DNA from: Mailhella massiliensis
GTDB lineage: Bacteria > Desulfobacterota > Desulfovibrionia > Desulfovibrionales > Desulfovibrionaceae
DNA: 64,000 nt
Assembly (NCBI RefSeq): GCF_900155525.1
Contig: NZ_LT706945.1
Location: 2,501-66,500 of the forward strand
Reading direction: 5' to 3'
Shown: positions 29,625 to 40,123 of the stretch, one piece after another
How positions within the stretch are numbered: the stretch's first letter is position 1
Layout: every line of letters begins with the position of its first letter
Notes under the pieces: generated by a model
Database searches by the model: none
What the model saw: the letters and a program-made list of their open reading frames with translations, nothing else
Told to the model about the DNA's origin: nothing
Made by a program: the position numbers and the translations under genes

Positions 29625-29913
29625 TTCTCGGCGGACGGGTCTTCTCCGCGCGGGTTTCGCCCCAGCCCGGGAATCGCGGGTATGGTGCACGTTCCCGGGG
29701 ACTTCGTACCCGAGGAAGACGTGCGGAGGGAGGAAAACGCGCCTGCGGGGGCGTTTCCCCTCAAGGCCGGAGAGTGCTTTTTCAGAAAAAGGCGCTCCGG
29801 GAAATATCGTTCTTTTTTCGTCGCGCAGGCATGTTTCGCGTGCGCCTTTTCCGTTTCTGCGGAAAAACATGACCACGGAGAAGGGCTCCTGCCTTTCCAC
29901 AAGAGGAAAAGAC

Positions 29914-32418
29914 ATGCGTTCCAAGTCCTTACCGTTCGGGATATATTTCAATATCGTGCTCTTTCTCATGGTGGTCGTGCTCAGTTGCGGAGGGCTGTAT
30001 ATTTTCCGCGACATGCTGCTGCGTAATGCCAGAAGCACGGGCATGGCGCTGGCGAGACACTATGCCGTGGACGAGCAGAGCCGCCTTGCCGTATACGGCA
30101 CGCTGCTGGCTTTCGGCGCGGCCTCCATCGACAAACGCCTTCAGGAAGGCGACGTGGCCTATATGGCGGAGTGGATGGCCATGTTCTTCGACAGGCTTCA
30201 GGCCGTGCTGGGGAAAGACCGGGTCACCGCCTACATCACCATCGACGACAGAACCATCGACATGGCGGGCCGCATGACCACTCTGCCGGGCAGCCTCGCC
30301 AGAGAGCGCCAGTGGTACAGGCTGGCCATGGAGAAGCCCGGGGAAACCGTGTTCACCGACCTGTACGAGGATTTTGTGACGGGGCAGCCCGTGATTACGG
30401 TGGCGCGCAGGTGCGTATATTCCAATGCCGTAATTTTCTTTGATATCTTTTCACAGGATTTTCGCTTCAATCTCCAGCCCATGACGAAGTCTGGCCGGGA
30501 TTCCTTTTTCCTCTGCGACGGCAAGGGGGTTGTGCTGTACAAGAACACGTCCCTCGACATGAGCGAAGCGACGACGCAGGAATATGTGTCCGGCCTGCTT
30601 CACAAGGTACGCGCCGGAGAATTCGAGGACTATCGTTCCTTTGTCGTGGACGTCGCCGGAGAGAAGCGGGCGGTGTATTACGCCAGACTTTCCAACGGGT
30701 GGTACACCATACTCACCACGCCCCATGCGGAAATTTTTAAGGAAGCGAATCTTCTTGTTCTGTTTCTGGTGATTTCCACGGCGGTATTCTTCCTGTTCCT
30801 GGTGCTGTATTCCTGGCGTTTCGTCCGGGCCAACGCGCTGATGGAGCGTACCAATGAAACCGTGCGCGTGCTCGGCAATTCCTATTACGCCCTCTACCGC
30901 GTGAATTTCGGGAAGAACAGGTATGAAACCATCAAAGGGTCGAACGAGGTAAGGCGCAGGCTTCCTCATGAGGGATGTTACGAAGATCTTCTGCAGGTGA
31001 TCACGGAAATCATCGAGCCGGAAGCCCGGGAGGAGTTCAGACGCAGTTTTTCCTGCGGAAGCATCCGCAGCCTGGTGTCCCGCCGTGTGAGGGATTTCGG
31101 CGGCGATTTCCGCCGGCTTTTCGGCGACGAGTACCGCTGGGTCAGCGTACATGTGCTGTTCGACGAATCCCTTTCTCCCGAAGAGGCGGTCATCTGTTTC
31201 CGTGAGGTGGAGCAGGAAAAGCAGCGTCAGCTTCAGGAGCGCAGGCTTCTGCAGGAGTCGCTGGAAAACACGCAGCAGAGCGAAAAGGCGAAACAGGCAT
31301 TCTTCAGCAACATGTCCCACGACATGCGTACGCCGGTGAACGCCATCATCGGCATGTCCGACCTGGCGAGAAAGTTTCTGGACGACAGGGAAAAAATCAG
31401 GGGATATCTGGACAGGATCAATTTTTCCAGCCTTCAGCTCAGGAATCTCATCGACGACATTCTGAACATGTCGCGCATGGAGCAGGGAAAATTCGCCCTG
31501 AACAACCGCGAGCTGGATCTGGAAAAATGCATCCGCGACTGTCTGGATACCTATCATGTGCAGGCGGAGATGGAGCACAAGACCCTGCATGTGCACATGG
31601 AAATGGAAAATACCCTCGTCGTGGGCGATTCCGTGCGCATCGTGCAGCTTCTGAACAACCTCGTTTCCAACGCGTTCAAGTTCACCTCGGCAAATGACGT
31701 GATTTCCGTTTCGGTAACGCAGGTGGAAAAGCAGGATTTCGCCAAGTATGTGTTCGTGGTCGCCGATACCGGCATAGGCATTTCAAAGGAATTTCTCCCT
31801 CATCTGTTCGAGCCCTATACCCGGGAAACCCGTTTTTCCGCCAAGAACGTGGCCGGAACGGGGCTCGGCATGTCCATCACCAAGAGCCTCGTGGAACATA
31901 TGAACGGGGAAATAAAGGTGGAAAGCACGCTCGGGGCGGGCAGTACCTTCACCGTGGTTCTGCCCTTCGCCATCGCCAAGGGGGCTTCCGTACGGGAAGA
32001 GCATGAAATGGCTCCCGACATGGACGCGCTGAAGGGGAAACGCATCCTTCTGGTGGAAGATAATCTGGTGAACATGGAACTTGCCGTGGAAATGCTCTCC
32101 ATGAACGGCCTTGAGGTGACGCAGGCCTGGAACGGGCGCGAAGCCGTGGAGCTTTTCTCCGCCTCCGAGCCTTTTTTCTACCATGCCGTGCTCATGGACA
32201 TGCAGATGCCGGAAATGGACGGCTGCGAGGCGGCAAGGCGCATTCGCGCCATGAACAGGCCCGACGCGGGGAGTGTGCCCGTCATTGCGGTGACGGCCAA
32301 CGCCTTTGCCGAGGACATTGTTTCCACCACGGCGGCGGGAATGGATGTGCATATTTCAAAACCTATTGATTTTAAATATCTTTTTCAGATTCTGGAGAAG
32401 TTTTTGAAAAAGAACTGA
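29914..32418 (+). CDS. hybrid sensor histidine kinase (periplasmic sensor, HisKA, HATPase, REC)
   Basis: The 834-residue product has a membrane helix (about 9-32), a periplasmic region (about 33-285, Cache-like) and a second helix (about 288-308). A PAS-like region with coiled coil follows. The HisKA box is [16 protein letters not shown] (about 465). The ATPase domain has [16 protein letters not shown] and GTGLGMSI. The C-terminal REC domain spans about 708-825, with phospho-Asp in [12 protein letters not shown]. The start at 29914 is chosen over 29869 because AGAGGAAAAG lies just before it. It lies about 290 bases after the HPt gene in the same direction. Confidence 0.92.
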   Translation: MRSKSLPFGIYFNIVLFLMVVVLSCGGLYIFRDMLLRNARSTGMALARHYAVDEQSRLAVYGTLLAFGAASIDKRLQEGDVAYMAEWMAMFFDRLQAVLGKDRVTAYITIDDRTIDMAGRMTTLPGSLARERQWYRLAMEKPGETVFTDLYEDFVTGQPVITVARRCVYSNAVIFFDIFSQDFRFNLQPMTKSGRDSFFLCDGKGVVLYKNTSLDMSEATTQEYVSGLLHKVRAGEFEDYRSFVVDVAGEKRAVYYARLSNGWYTILTTPHAEIFKEANLLVLFLVISTAVFFLFLVLYSWRFVRANALMERTNETVRVLGNSYYALYRVNFGKNRYETIKGSNEVRRRLPHEGCYEDLLQVITEIIEPEAREEFRRSFSCGSIRSLVSRRVRDFGGDFRRLFGDEYRWVSVHVLFDESLSPEEAVICFREVEQEKQRQLQERRLLQESLENTQQSEKAKQAFFSNMSHDMRTPVNAIIGMSDLARKFLDDREKIRGYLDRINFSSLQLRNLIDDILNMSRMEQGKFALNNRELDLEKCIRDCLDTYHVQAEMEHKTLHVHMEMENTLVVGDSVRIVQLLNNLVSNAFKFTSANDVISVSVTQVEKQDFAKYVFVVADTGIGISKEFLPHLFEPYTRETRFSAKNVAGTGLGMSITKSLVEHMNGEIKVESTLGAGSTFTVVLPFAIAKGASVREEHEMAPDMDALKGKRILLVEDNLVNMELAVEMLSMNGLEVTQAWNGREAVELFSASEPFFYHAVLMDMQMPEMDGCEAARRIRAMNRPDAGSVPVIAVTANAFAEDIVSTTAAGMDVHISKPIDFKYLFQILEKFLKKN

Positions 32419-32450
32419 TTCGACGGAAGCCTTTGTCCCGGGATAGCGTC

Positions 32451-35009
32451 ATGAGAAAACACGTCAGTCACTTTTTTCTGTTCAGCCTGTTCAGCGCTCT
32501 TTTCTGCACCGGTATTTTCGTATGGAGCACCGCTTCCATGATGCGCCAGGGGCAGGAGGCAAGCCACCTTGTCGGCGAGATATACATGAACACGGTGAAT
32601 TCCCAGATGCAGCTTCATTTCCGATCGGTCATCGATCTGAAGCTGGAGCAGGTGGAGAGCCTCATCATCGACATTCCCCCCGAGAGCGTGGAGGCGTACG
32701 GGCCGGAGCTTGTCGACAGGCTGGACGCCGGGGCGAAGGTGCGCAGATTCACCTACCTTGCCCTTTTCGATACGAAGGGCGCCGCCGAGGTGGTGACCGG
32801 CGGGGAGGTGAAGATACGTGATCAGGATGCGTTTCTGCGCGCCCTGAATGCGGGCGAGAAGAACATCACCTCCGGCGTGACCGCTTCGGGCGAGGAACTT
32901 CTCGTCATCGGTCTTTCCGTGGGGTATCCTCATGCGCAGGGCTATCCCATGAAGGACGGCAGAAGATGCACGGCGCTGGTGGCGGGGCTGCCGCTTGATT
33001 ACATCGGCGAGGCGCTGTCGATGAATACGGAAAAGTCCATGGTCTTTTCCCAGATCATCCGCAAGGACGGCACCTTCGTGCTGCACGGTTCCGCCGGGGA
33101 GGAAAGTCACAACAGGCTTCTGAACGAAGCGTTTGAACAGGGCGATGACGGGGAGACGTTTTTCACCCTGCGCGACGACATCGTTCAGGGCAGGGAACAC
33201 ATGATGTTCGTGACCGTGGGCGGGGAGAGGCTGCACATGCACGGCTCTCCGCTCCCCAACAGTGAGTGGTATCTGCTCACGGTGATGCCGCACGGCTCTC
33301 TGGATGAGATCATTGCAAACATGTGGACCCGCCGCGTGTACATGGCCGTGGGCATGGGGCTTATGCTTCCCCTGCCCATTCTGGCCATGTTCTTTTTCTA
33401 TTCCCGCGCTTCCCGGCGGCAGATCGCCGCACTGGAAAAGGCCAAGAGCGAAGCCGACAATGCAAGCCATGCCAAAAGCGAATTTCTTTCCAACATGAGT
33501 CATGACATACGCACGCCCATGAACGCCATCGTGGGCATGACGGCCATCGCTTCCGCAAGTCCCGAGAACACGCCGCTGGTGCAGGACTGCCTGCACAAGA
33601 TCAATCTCGCCAGCAGGCATCTGCTCGGACTCATCAACGACGTGCTCGACATGTCGAAGATCGAGCACGGCAAGCTTTCGCTCAACATCAGCGTGGTTTC
33701 CCTGCGCGAGATCGTCGAAGAGGTGGTGGGCGTGGCCCAGCCTCTGGTCAAGGCCAAGAAGCAGCAGTTCGACATCTGCATTCACGACATCATTGCGGAG
33801 AACGTCTATTCCGACGGCGTCCGCCTCGGGCAGGTCATGCTTAATCTGCTTTCCAACGCCCTCAAGTTCACGCCGCAGGAAGGAACGGTGCAGGTGAATC
33901 TGTCGCAGGAGCCCTCTCCTCTGGGGGATGAGCATGTACGCACCCATATCCGCGTGAAGGATACGGGCATGGGCATGAGCGAGGAGTTTCAGAAGAAGAT
34001 CTATGAAAGTTTCTCCCGGGAGGATAATGAGCGCATACACCGCATAGAAGGTTCCGGGCTCGGCATGGCCATCATCAAGTATATTGTGGATCAGATGAAG
34101 GGCACCATAGAACTGCAGAGCGCGCCGGGAAAGGGTACGGAATTTCACATCACGCTGGACATGAAGAAGGCCGGGGCGTCTTCCGGCCCCATGGTTCTCC
34201 CCGGCTGGAATGCGCTGGTGGTGGACGACGATGAGAACGTGTGCCGCAGTGCCGCGCATTTTCTTACGGATATGGGCGTTCATGCGGAATGGACGACGGA
34301 CGGCAGAACGGCCGTGACCATGGTGGAAAAGCATCATGCGCAGGGCAAGGATTACCATCTCGTGCTTCTGGACTGGAAGATGCCGGGCATGAGCGGGATG
34401 GAGACGGCCCGGGATCTGCGCGAACATCTGGGAGACGACGTGCCGGTGCTGCTCATTTCCGCCTACGACTGGAGCGATATAGAGGCGGAAGCCCGGGTGG
34501 CGGGCATATCGGGCTTCATTGCCAAGCCGCTTTTCAAGTCCACGCTGTTCCACGGTCTGCGGACGTTTGCGGAAAGCGGCGGAGCGCTGGAACACGCGCA
34601 GGAGGAGAAGGAGAACTTCGGACAGGGCAGAAGGCTTCTTGTTGCCGAAGATAACGAACTGAACTGGGAAATCGCAAGCGCGCTGCTTGCACAGCACGGC
34701 TTTACGCTGGACTGGGCGGAGAACGGGCAGATCTGCGTGGACAAGTTCAAGGCCTCCGCTCCGGGCTGGTACGATATGGTGCTCATGGATGTGCGTATGC
34801 CGGTGATGGACGGCTATCAGGCGGCAAGGGCGCTGCGGGCGCTGGATCGGCCGGATGCGGACATTCCCATCATCGCCATGACGGCCGACGCCTTTTCCGA
34901 AGACATACGCGCCTGTCTGGAAAGCGGCATGAATGCGCATGTCGCCAAGCCCCTCGACATGAAGGTGCTGCTGCGTCTCATTCAGAAGTATCTTGCGGGC
35001 GCCTCCTGA
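32451..35009 (+). CDS. hybrid sensor histidine kinase with two receiver domains
   Basis: The 852-residue product has a membrane helix (about 6-28), a periplasmic sensor (about 30-285), a second helix (about 290-315) and the HisKA box EFLSNMSHDIRTPMNAI (about 343). The ATPase domain has NLLSNALKFT, DTGMGM and GSGLGMAI. REC1 spans about 585-700 (VLLDWKMPGMSG) and REC2 about 725-845 (VLMDVRMPVMDG). It begins 32 bases after the previous hybrid kinase and is probably in the same transcript. The HPt protein upstream is the likely relay partner. A terminator follows. Confidence 0.92.
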   Translation: MRKHVSHFFLFSLFSALFCTGIFVWSTASMMRQGQEASHLVGEIYMNTVNSQMQLHFRSVIDLKLEQVESLIIDIPPESVEAYGPELVDRLDAGAKVRRFTYLALFDTKGAAEVVTGGEVKIRDQDAFLRALNAGEKNITSGVTASGEELLVIGLSVGYPHAQGYPMKDGRRCTALVAGLPLDYIGEALSMNTEKSMVFSQIIRKDGTFVLHGSAGEESHNRLLNEAFEQGDDGETFFTLRDDIVQGREHMMFVTVGGERLHMHGSPLPNSEWYLLTVMPHGSLDEIIANMWTRRVYMAVGMGLMLPLPILAMFFFYSRASRRQIAALEKAKSEADNASHAKSEFLSNMSHDIRTPMNAIVGMTAIASASPENTPLVQDCLHKINLASRHLLGLINDVLDMSKIEHGKLSLNISVVSLREIVEEVVGVAQPLVKAKKQQFDICIHDIIAENVYSDGVRLGQVMLNLLSNALKFTPQEGTVQVNLSQEPSPLGDEHVRTHIRVKDTGMGMSEEFQKKIYESFSREDNERIHRIEGSGLGMAIIKYIVDQMKGTIELQSAPGKGTEFHITLDMKKAGASSGPMVLPGWNALVVDDDENVCRSAAHFLTDMGVHAEWTTDGRTAVTMVEKHHAQGKDYHLVLLDWKMPGMSGMETARDLREHLGDDVPVLLISAYDWSDIEAEARVAGISGFIAKPLFKSTLFHGLRTFAESGGALEHAQEEKENFGQGRRLLVAEDNELNWEIASALLAQHGFTLDWAENGQICVDKFKASAPGWYDMVLMDVRMPVMDGYQAARALRALDRPDADIPIIAMTADAFSEDIRACLESGMNAHVAKPLDMKVLLRLIQKYLAGAS

Positions 35010-35030
35010 GAAGAAGATTCGCAGTGAACG

Positions 35031-35064
35031 AAAAAGCCGGTTCCCTTCAGGGAACCGGGCTTTT
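35031..35064. terminator. bidirectional terminator
   Basis: AAAAGCC-GGTTCCC and GGGAACC-GGGCTTTT arms with a TTCA loop, between the hybrid kinase (plus) and the aminotransferase pseudogene (minus). Confidence 0.85.
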
Positions 35065-35112
35065 GTCATGTGCCGGAGAAGGGCGTCTTAAAGGCGCTTC
35101 CCGGATGTGCGG

Positions 35113-36377
35113 CTATCTGTACTCGCGGATGAGGGCGGCGATGCGTTCGATGCCGGTCTTCACCACGTCGCGGCTGGGACCGTAGGAGAAGCGCACCCAG
35201 CTCTTGTAGGGCTCTTCGGCGGGACGGGTACGGTAGGGGCGCACGTCGAAGAAGCGGCCGGGCACCGTCATGACCTTGCGGGAAAGGCAGGCGTGGAAGA
35301 AGGCGTCCGCGTCGTTCAGCGGAGCGGGCAGATCGCGGATGCTGGCCCAGACGTAGAAGGTGCCGCGCGGTTCCGCCGCGGGGCGGATGCCGAGTTCGGC
35401 GAGGCCTTCGAGCATGATCTTGCGCTTGATGGCGAATTCCGCACGCAGTGCGGTGGTTTCCTGCTCCATGCGGCTTTCTTCCAGCGCGGCGAGGGTGGCG
35501 CGCTGAGAGAGCATGGAGGGACCGCCGTCCACGGCGCTGGCCGCACGGTTGAGCATTTCGATGATATGTTTGGGGCCTACCGCCCAGCCGGCGCGCCAGC
35601 CGGGGTACGGTGGCTTTTGGTGAGGCCGTCGAAGAGCACCACCGGATCCCTGTCCACATCCTCCACGAATTCCGCCACGGATACGGGACCGTCCGCAGGG
35701 GAACCGTCTTCACGGTAAATGAAGTGGGAGTAGAATTCGTCGCTCCCCAGCAGGCAGTTTTCGCGGCGCGCCGTGGCGACATAGCTTTCCAGCGTTTCCC
35801 CGGAGATGAGTTCGCCCGTGGGGTTGCAGGGGTTGGAGAACACGAAGACGTTCGCCCTTTCCTGATGGATGAAGTTTTCCAGCGTGGCGGCGGGAATGGA
35901 GAAGGCGTCTTCTTCGGAAGCGCGGATGGGCAGCAGCGCGCAGCGGTTGCGCAGGCTGTAGAGGTAGTCTTCGTAGGCGGTGTAGTCGGGGTTCTTGTAG
36001 GCGATGCGCGCGCCGTCGGCCAGAATGGTGTACAGACGGGTCAGGGCGAGGCGGCCGCCGCTGGCGAAACTCACGTTGTCCGCCGTGTACTTGGAACGGC
36101 CGCGGCGGTAGGTTCTGTTGACCATGTCGGCAATGGCTTCGCGCACTTCGCCGGTACCGCCCACGGGGCCGTAGGCATGGTCGGCGGGGGCGATGTCGAT
36201 ATGATTGATGCGTTCGGGGGCGCCGGGCATGTCGCCCACTTCCGGCTGCCCCTGACCGAGGTTGCACCAGTCGGGATGGCCGTTCCAGAAACCGAGCTTC
36301 GAGGCTTCATGCACGACCCATATCACGCCCATGTAGGGCACGTCGCGCACCATGGGGAAAGAGGAGGGCGTATCCAT
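35113..36377 (-). pseudogene. class I/II PLP aminotransferase, split by a 1-base frameshift
   Basis: The two frames together make one aminotransferase of about 420 residues. The first (36377 down to 35577) starts MDTPSSFPMVRDVPYMGV and carries FVFSNPCNPTGELISGE and the PLP-lysine region LFDGLTKSHR, then runs out. The second (containing 35556-35113) continues with the expected domain (SMLSQRATLAALE, GTFYVWASI, VRFSYGPSRDVVKTGI). Restoring one base between 35607 and 35608 gives KSHR-YPGWRAGWAVGP, the normal family continuation, which locates the lesion precisely. Either a real inactivating deletion or a sequencing error. The start has AAGGAG upstream. Substrate is not predictable. Confidence 0.85.
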
Positions 36378-36462
36378 AAACAATGCTCCTTGGCATGGTT
36401 GGTGTTGCGCCTTCCGGCGGGGAGGGGAACGCCGCAAGCGCCGTTTTCAGGCTTTTGAAGCG

Positions 36463-36510
36463 TAAAACAAGACCCCTGCCGAAAGGCGGGAAAAGGGACG
36501 GGGCCCTTGT
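36463..36510 (-). terminator. terminator after the phosphoribosyltransferase gene
   Basis: On the minus strand ACAAGGGCCCC and GGGGTCTTGT arms with an inner CCCGCC/GGCAG hairpin, followed by TTTTA. The stem is imperfect. Confidence 0.55.
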
Positions 36511-36522
36511 GTCCGGCCGGTT

Positions 36523-37101
36523 TTAGTCCAGCCGTTCCAGCGGCGTGTAGGTGCCGTCGGGATTGGGACGGAACACATAGTGTTCCTTGAGGAAGATGAT
36601 GTCCTTGCGGTGCACGGACTGAAGTTCGGCCAGAATGGCGGCACGGGCCACCACTTCCGCGCCGGCGGCGCGGGCCAGGGATTCGATGGCTTCAATGGAT
36701 TCGCCGGTGGCGATGACGTCGTCGATGAGGGCCACTCTCTTGCCCCTGATCTTTTCCGCTTCGCAGCCGTCGAGCCAGAGGGTCTGCTCCTTCTGCGTGG
36801 TCACGGAGAATACGGAATGGGAAATGGCGTTCTGCATGTAGGGCTTGCGGCTCTTGCGCGCCACCACGAAGTCCTTCATGCCCATGAGGCGGCTCATTTC
36901 ATAAGTAAGGCAGATACCCTTGGCCTCGGCGGTCATGAGCACGTCCACCTCGGGCAGGCGCTTGACGAGTTCGGGCGCCACGGTCTGGATGAGTTCGGTG
37001 TCGGAAAGAACGACGAAGCTGGCGAGGGCGAGGTTGTCGCCGATCTTTACGAAGGGAAGCTTGCGCTTGAGTCCCAGAATGTCGAAATCAAAGTATTCCA
37101 C
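36523..37101 (-). CDS. purine-type phosphoribosyltransferase
   Basis: It is predicted to join a purine base to PRPP (adenine or xanthine phosphoribosyltransferase family). The 192-residue product has the PRPP-binding motif VALIDDVIATGESIEA (about 121-136) and FVVARKSRKPYM (about 81-92), as in Apt/Xpt enzymes. It begins MEYFDFDILGLKRKLPFV. The start is preceded by GGAGG. The AbgT-type transporter gene lies 74 bases upstream on the same strand. The precise base is not determined by the sequence seen here. Confidence 0.82.
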   Translation of the reverse strand: MEYFDFDILGLKRKLPFVKIGDNLALASFVVLSDTELIQTVAPELVKRLPEVDVLMTAEAKGICLTYEMSRLMGMKDFVVARKSRKPYMQNAISHSVFSVTTQKEQTLWLDGCEAEKIRGKRVALIDDVIATGESIEAIESLARAAGAEVVARAAILAELQSVHRKDIIFLKEHYVFRPNPDGTYTPLERLD

Positions 37102-37175
37102 GTTGCCTCCTGGCGTTTTTTATGGGGAAGTTCAGGCCCCGCCCGGGAAAGTCCGGACGGGGCGTATGATGTGCA

Positions 37176-38693
37176 TTACGGCAGATAGACGGGAGCTCCC
37201 GGGCCCAGAGGCAGATCAAGCTGCATCCAGATGATGAGGAACAGGCCCCAGAAGAAGAGTATGCCGAGAGCGTAGGGCAGCATCAGAGAAATGATGGTGC
37301 CGAGTCCGGCGTTTTTCGCATACTTCTGCGCCACGCCGATGACGAAGGCCATGAAGGGTTCGAGAGGCGAAATGGCGTTGGTGGTGGAGTCGGCCACACG
37401 GTAGGCGGCCTGAATGAAGTAGGGGGAAAGCTGCATCTGCATGAGCATGGGCACGAAGATGGGGGCGAGCAGAGCCCACTTGGCCATGGCGCTGCCTATG
37501 AAGAAGTTGATGCAGGCCGTGAGGATGAGGAAGGACACGACGAGGGGAATACCGGAGAATCCCGTATGATTGAGGAAGTTCGCGCCCTGGATGGAAAGAT
37601 ACATGTCGAGGTTCGTGTAGGCGAAGCTGGACACGAACTGCCCGGCGGCGAAGCAGAGCACGATGAAGGGGGCGAATTCCCTCATGGAACGGCTCATGTA
37701 GCGCACCACGTCCTTGTCGTTGCGGATGCTGCGGGTGCTCACGCCGTAGGGGATGGAAACGGCGAGGAAGAAGCCGAGGAGAATGGGCACGAGAGAGTCG
37801 AGGAAGGGGGAAGGCACGATGCCGCCGGTCTTGGGATTGCGGAGTATGCCCTGTTCGGGAACCACGGTGAGCAGCACGAGAACAAGGTAGACCACGCCGC
37901 CGATGAGGGCCGCGCGCAGGCCGCGGCGTTCTTCATCCGTGAGGGACATGTCTTCGGTTTCCATGGCGCCTTCGTGCATGGCCACGCCTTCAAGGCGCGG
38001 TTCGACGAATTTTTCCGTGAGGAATACGATGACCGCCGTGACCACGAAGGTGGAAGCGGCCATGAAGTACCAGTTCACGGCGGGGTGCACGGTGAAGGAC
38101 GGATCGATGATCTGTGCGGCCTGCTGGGTGATGGCGGCAAGGCCCACGTCGGTGCCCACCACAAGAATGTTGGCGTTGAGCCCGGCGGCGCAGCCTGCAA
38201 AGCCCGTGGCCATGCCTGCCAGAGGATTGCGGCCGAGCCCCTTGAAGATCATGGCGCCGAGGGGAGGCACCACCACGAAGGCCGCGCTGGAGGCCATGTT
38301 GCCGATTACGCCGCAGAAGGCGATGATGGCCGTCACCATGCTGCGGGGAGCGCTGAGAATGCTGCCGCGCAGTACGGCGGAAAGAAGACCGATTTCTTCC
38401 GCCACGCCGAGGCCCAGCATCATGACGAGCACCAGGCCCAGCGGTTTGAACTTCACGAAGTTGTCCACGCAGCTTTTGAGGAACCACGTCAGGCCGTCGG
38501 CCGAGGCGAGGCTCTTCACCACCAGGGCCTTGCCCTTGGGATCGACCATGGGCGTTCCCTGCAGCAGGAAGGAAAGCACCATGACCACCAGCGTGAGGAT
38601 CAGAAAGATGGTGACGGGGTGGGGAAGCCGGTTGCCGGCCCGTTCTATGAAGCCGAGTATGCCGGAGAGATTTTCAATCTGTTCTTTCGCCAT
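37176..38693 (-). CDS. AbgT family transporter (p-aminobenzoyl-glutamate transporter type)
   Basis: The 505-residue membrane protein has about 11-12 hydrophobic spans and family features such as NRLPHPVTIFLILT near the start, LGLGVAEEIGLL, ANILVVGTDVG and a late ISPLEPFMAF segment. AbgT proteins import p-aminobenzoyl-glutamate, a folate breakdown product, or act as drug pumps. An M20 amidohydrolase, the usual partner in AbgAB-T systems, lies just upstream on the same strand but behind a terminator. Only one AbgA/AbgB-like subunit is present here. TGGAGCT precedes the start. Confidence 0.88.
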   Translation of the reverse strand: MAKEQIENLSGILGFIERAGNRLPHPVTIFLILTLVVMVLSFLLQGTPMVDPKGKALVVKSLASADGLTWFLKSCVDNFVKFKPLGLVLVMMLGLGVAEEIGLLSAVLRGSILSAPRSMVTAIIAFCGVIGNMASSAAFVVVPPLGAMIFKGLGRNPLAGMATGFAGCAAGLNANILVVGTDVGLAAITQQAAQIIDPSFTVHPAVNWYFMAASTFVVTAVIVFLTEKFVEPRLEGVAMHEGAMETEDMSLTDEERRGLRAALIGGVVYLVLVLLTVVPEQGILRNPKTGGIVPSPFLDSLVPILLGFFLAVSIPYGVSTRSIRNDKDVVRYMSRSMREFAPFIVLCFAAGQFVSSFAYTNLDMYLSIQGANFLNHTGFSGIPLVVSFLILTACINFFIGSAMAKWALLAPIFVPMLMQMQLSPYFIQAAYRVADSTTNAISPLEPFMAFVIGVAQKYAKNAGLGTIISLMLPYALGILFFWGLFLIIWMQLDLPLGPGAPVYLP

Positions 38694-38741
38694 AGCCTGG
38701 AGCTCCTTGGCATGTTGAAATGGAGGGAAAAATGTGCAAAA

Positions 38742-38776
38742 GCATCACGCCGCAAAGACTCTTTGCGACGTGATGC
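38742..38776 (-). terminator. terminator after the M20 amidohydrolase gene
   Basis: GCATCACG..GCAAAG and CTTTGCG.CGTGATGC arms make a 15-16 bp stem with a short loop; on the minus strand TTTTGCACATTTTT follows. Read-through into the AbgT gene remains possible. Confidence 0.8.
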
Positions 38777-38796
38777 CTGAAATCATGGAAAAAAAG

Positions 38797-39981
38797 TCAG
38801 TCGACGTCGGGAGTATTGAAGGCGTCGCGCGAGGTTTTGCGAAGCTCGGGGTCGGTGATGACGTCATAGCCCGTCATGGCCATGGCCTTTGCCGCCGTGA
38901 ACATGCCCTTGTTGCCGCCTTCGGAGCGGCAGGCTTCCGCAAAAGCCGGAGTATGGCCCACGAGGTGCGCGCCGCCGATGGAAATGTAGGGATGGATGGA
39001 AGGCGCCTTGAAGCTGACGTTGCCCATGTCGGTGGAGTAGCTGCTCTGCACTTCCTCGATGTAGCTTTCTCCGAGGAGGTCGAGGTTGGCGGCGAAGGCG
39101 TGCAGCAGGGGCATGTTGTGCCTCATGGTGTAGTAGGGATGCGCGGAATGCCGCCAGGAGAAGGTGCAGCCGAGAGCCTCGGCGCAGCAGCGTGCGCAGT
39201 TGACCACGCGTTCGATGGTGCTGTCGAGGGTTTCGGGCCTGCGTGCCCGTACGCCGTAGCGCAGGCGGGCGAATTCGGGAATGGTGTTGATGGAGGTTCC
39301 GGTATCGGTGAGCAGGCCGTGAATGCGTACGTCGTGCGTCATGTGCTGACGCAGGCTGTTGATGCCCATGACGGCGAGAGCCGCGGCGTCCATGGCGTTG
39401 ATGCCCTTTTCCGGCGCGCCTGCGGCATGGGCGGCCTTTCCGTGGAAGTCCATTTCAAGGTTGGCGCGGGAAATGAGCTGCTGCTTGAGTATGGTGCGGC
39501 CTTCGGCATGGGCGGCAATCACGGCGTCCATATCGTCGAAGAGCCCCGCATCGGACATGGGCACCTTGCCGCCGGCGTTCTTCACATTGCCTTCTTCGGC
39601 CGGGGTGCCGAACACATGCACGCTCCCGGCGGGGAGATGGCGGGCAAGAGCTACGGCCGCACCGCAGGCGGCCATGCCGAAGAGGTTGTGCCCGCAGGCG
39701 TGCCCGAGGCCGGGCAGAGCGTCGAATTCCGCAAGAAAGGCGACTTTCGGCCCGGCTTCCGAACCGGCCACGGCATGGAACGCCGTGGGCATGTCGAGCA
39801 GATTGCGCTCGACGCGGAAGCCGTTTGCTTCCAGAAAATCTGCCAGGCGGGCGGAAGATTTGAATTCCTGATAGCCGAGTTCCGGTTCGTCGAAGATGGC
39901 GGAGGCTATGTCCTTCATCTGCGTGGAAATGTTTTCGATCTCATCGAGCAAAAGACGCTTCTCTGGAGAGAGTTCAGGCAT
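38797..39981 (-). CDS. M20 family amidohydrolase (AbgB-like)
   Basis: The 394-residue product belongs to the M20D zinc hydrolases that cut amide-linked amino acids such as p-aminobenzoyl-glutamate, indole-acetyl-amino acids or dipeptides. Metal-ligand motifs are visible: EFDALPGLGHACGHNLFG (about 89-106), GTPAEEGNVKNAGG (about 125-138, with the catalytic Glu pair) and AAHAEGR (about 155). The dimerisation domain carries GKAAHAAGAPEKGINA. No signal peptide is seen. The AbgT transporter downstream suggests an imported amide substrate. Confidence 0.86.
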   Translation of the reverse strand: MPELSPEKRLLLDEIENISTQMKDIASAIFDEPELGYQEFKSSARLADFLEANGFRVERNLLDMPTAFHAVAGSEAGPKVAFLAEFDALPGLGHACGHNLFGMAACGAAVALARHLPAGSVHVFGTPAEEGNVKNAGGKVPMSDAGLFDDMDAVIAAHAEGRTILKQQLISRANLEMDFHGKAAHAAGAPEKGINAMDAAALAVMGINSLRQHMTHDVRIHGLLTDTGTSINTIPEFARLRYGVRARRPETLDSTIERVVNCARCCAEALGCTFSWRHSAHPYYTMRHNMPLLHAFAANLDLLGESYIEEVQSSYSTDMGNVSFKAPSIHPYISIGGAHLVGHTPAFAEACRSEGGNKGMFTAAKAMAMTGYDVITDPELRKTSRDAFNTPDVD

Positions 39982-40123
39982 GGGGCCTCCTTTGAACGGC
40001 GTAGGTACGGAAAGTTCTAGGCAGATTACTCATTAATAGCTGAGGTGGCAAGAAAAAGAGCGCTCTTTTGGTCCGAAATTGTTTCGGTACGGAGCGCTCC
40101 TTTTCTGCTTTTTTTCTGGCCAG

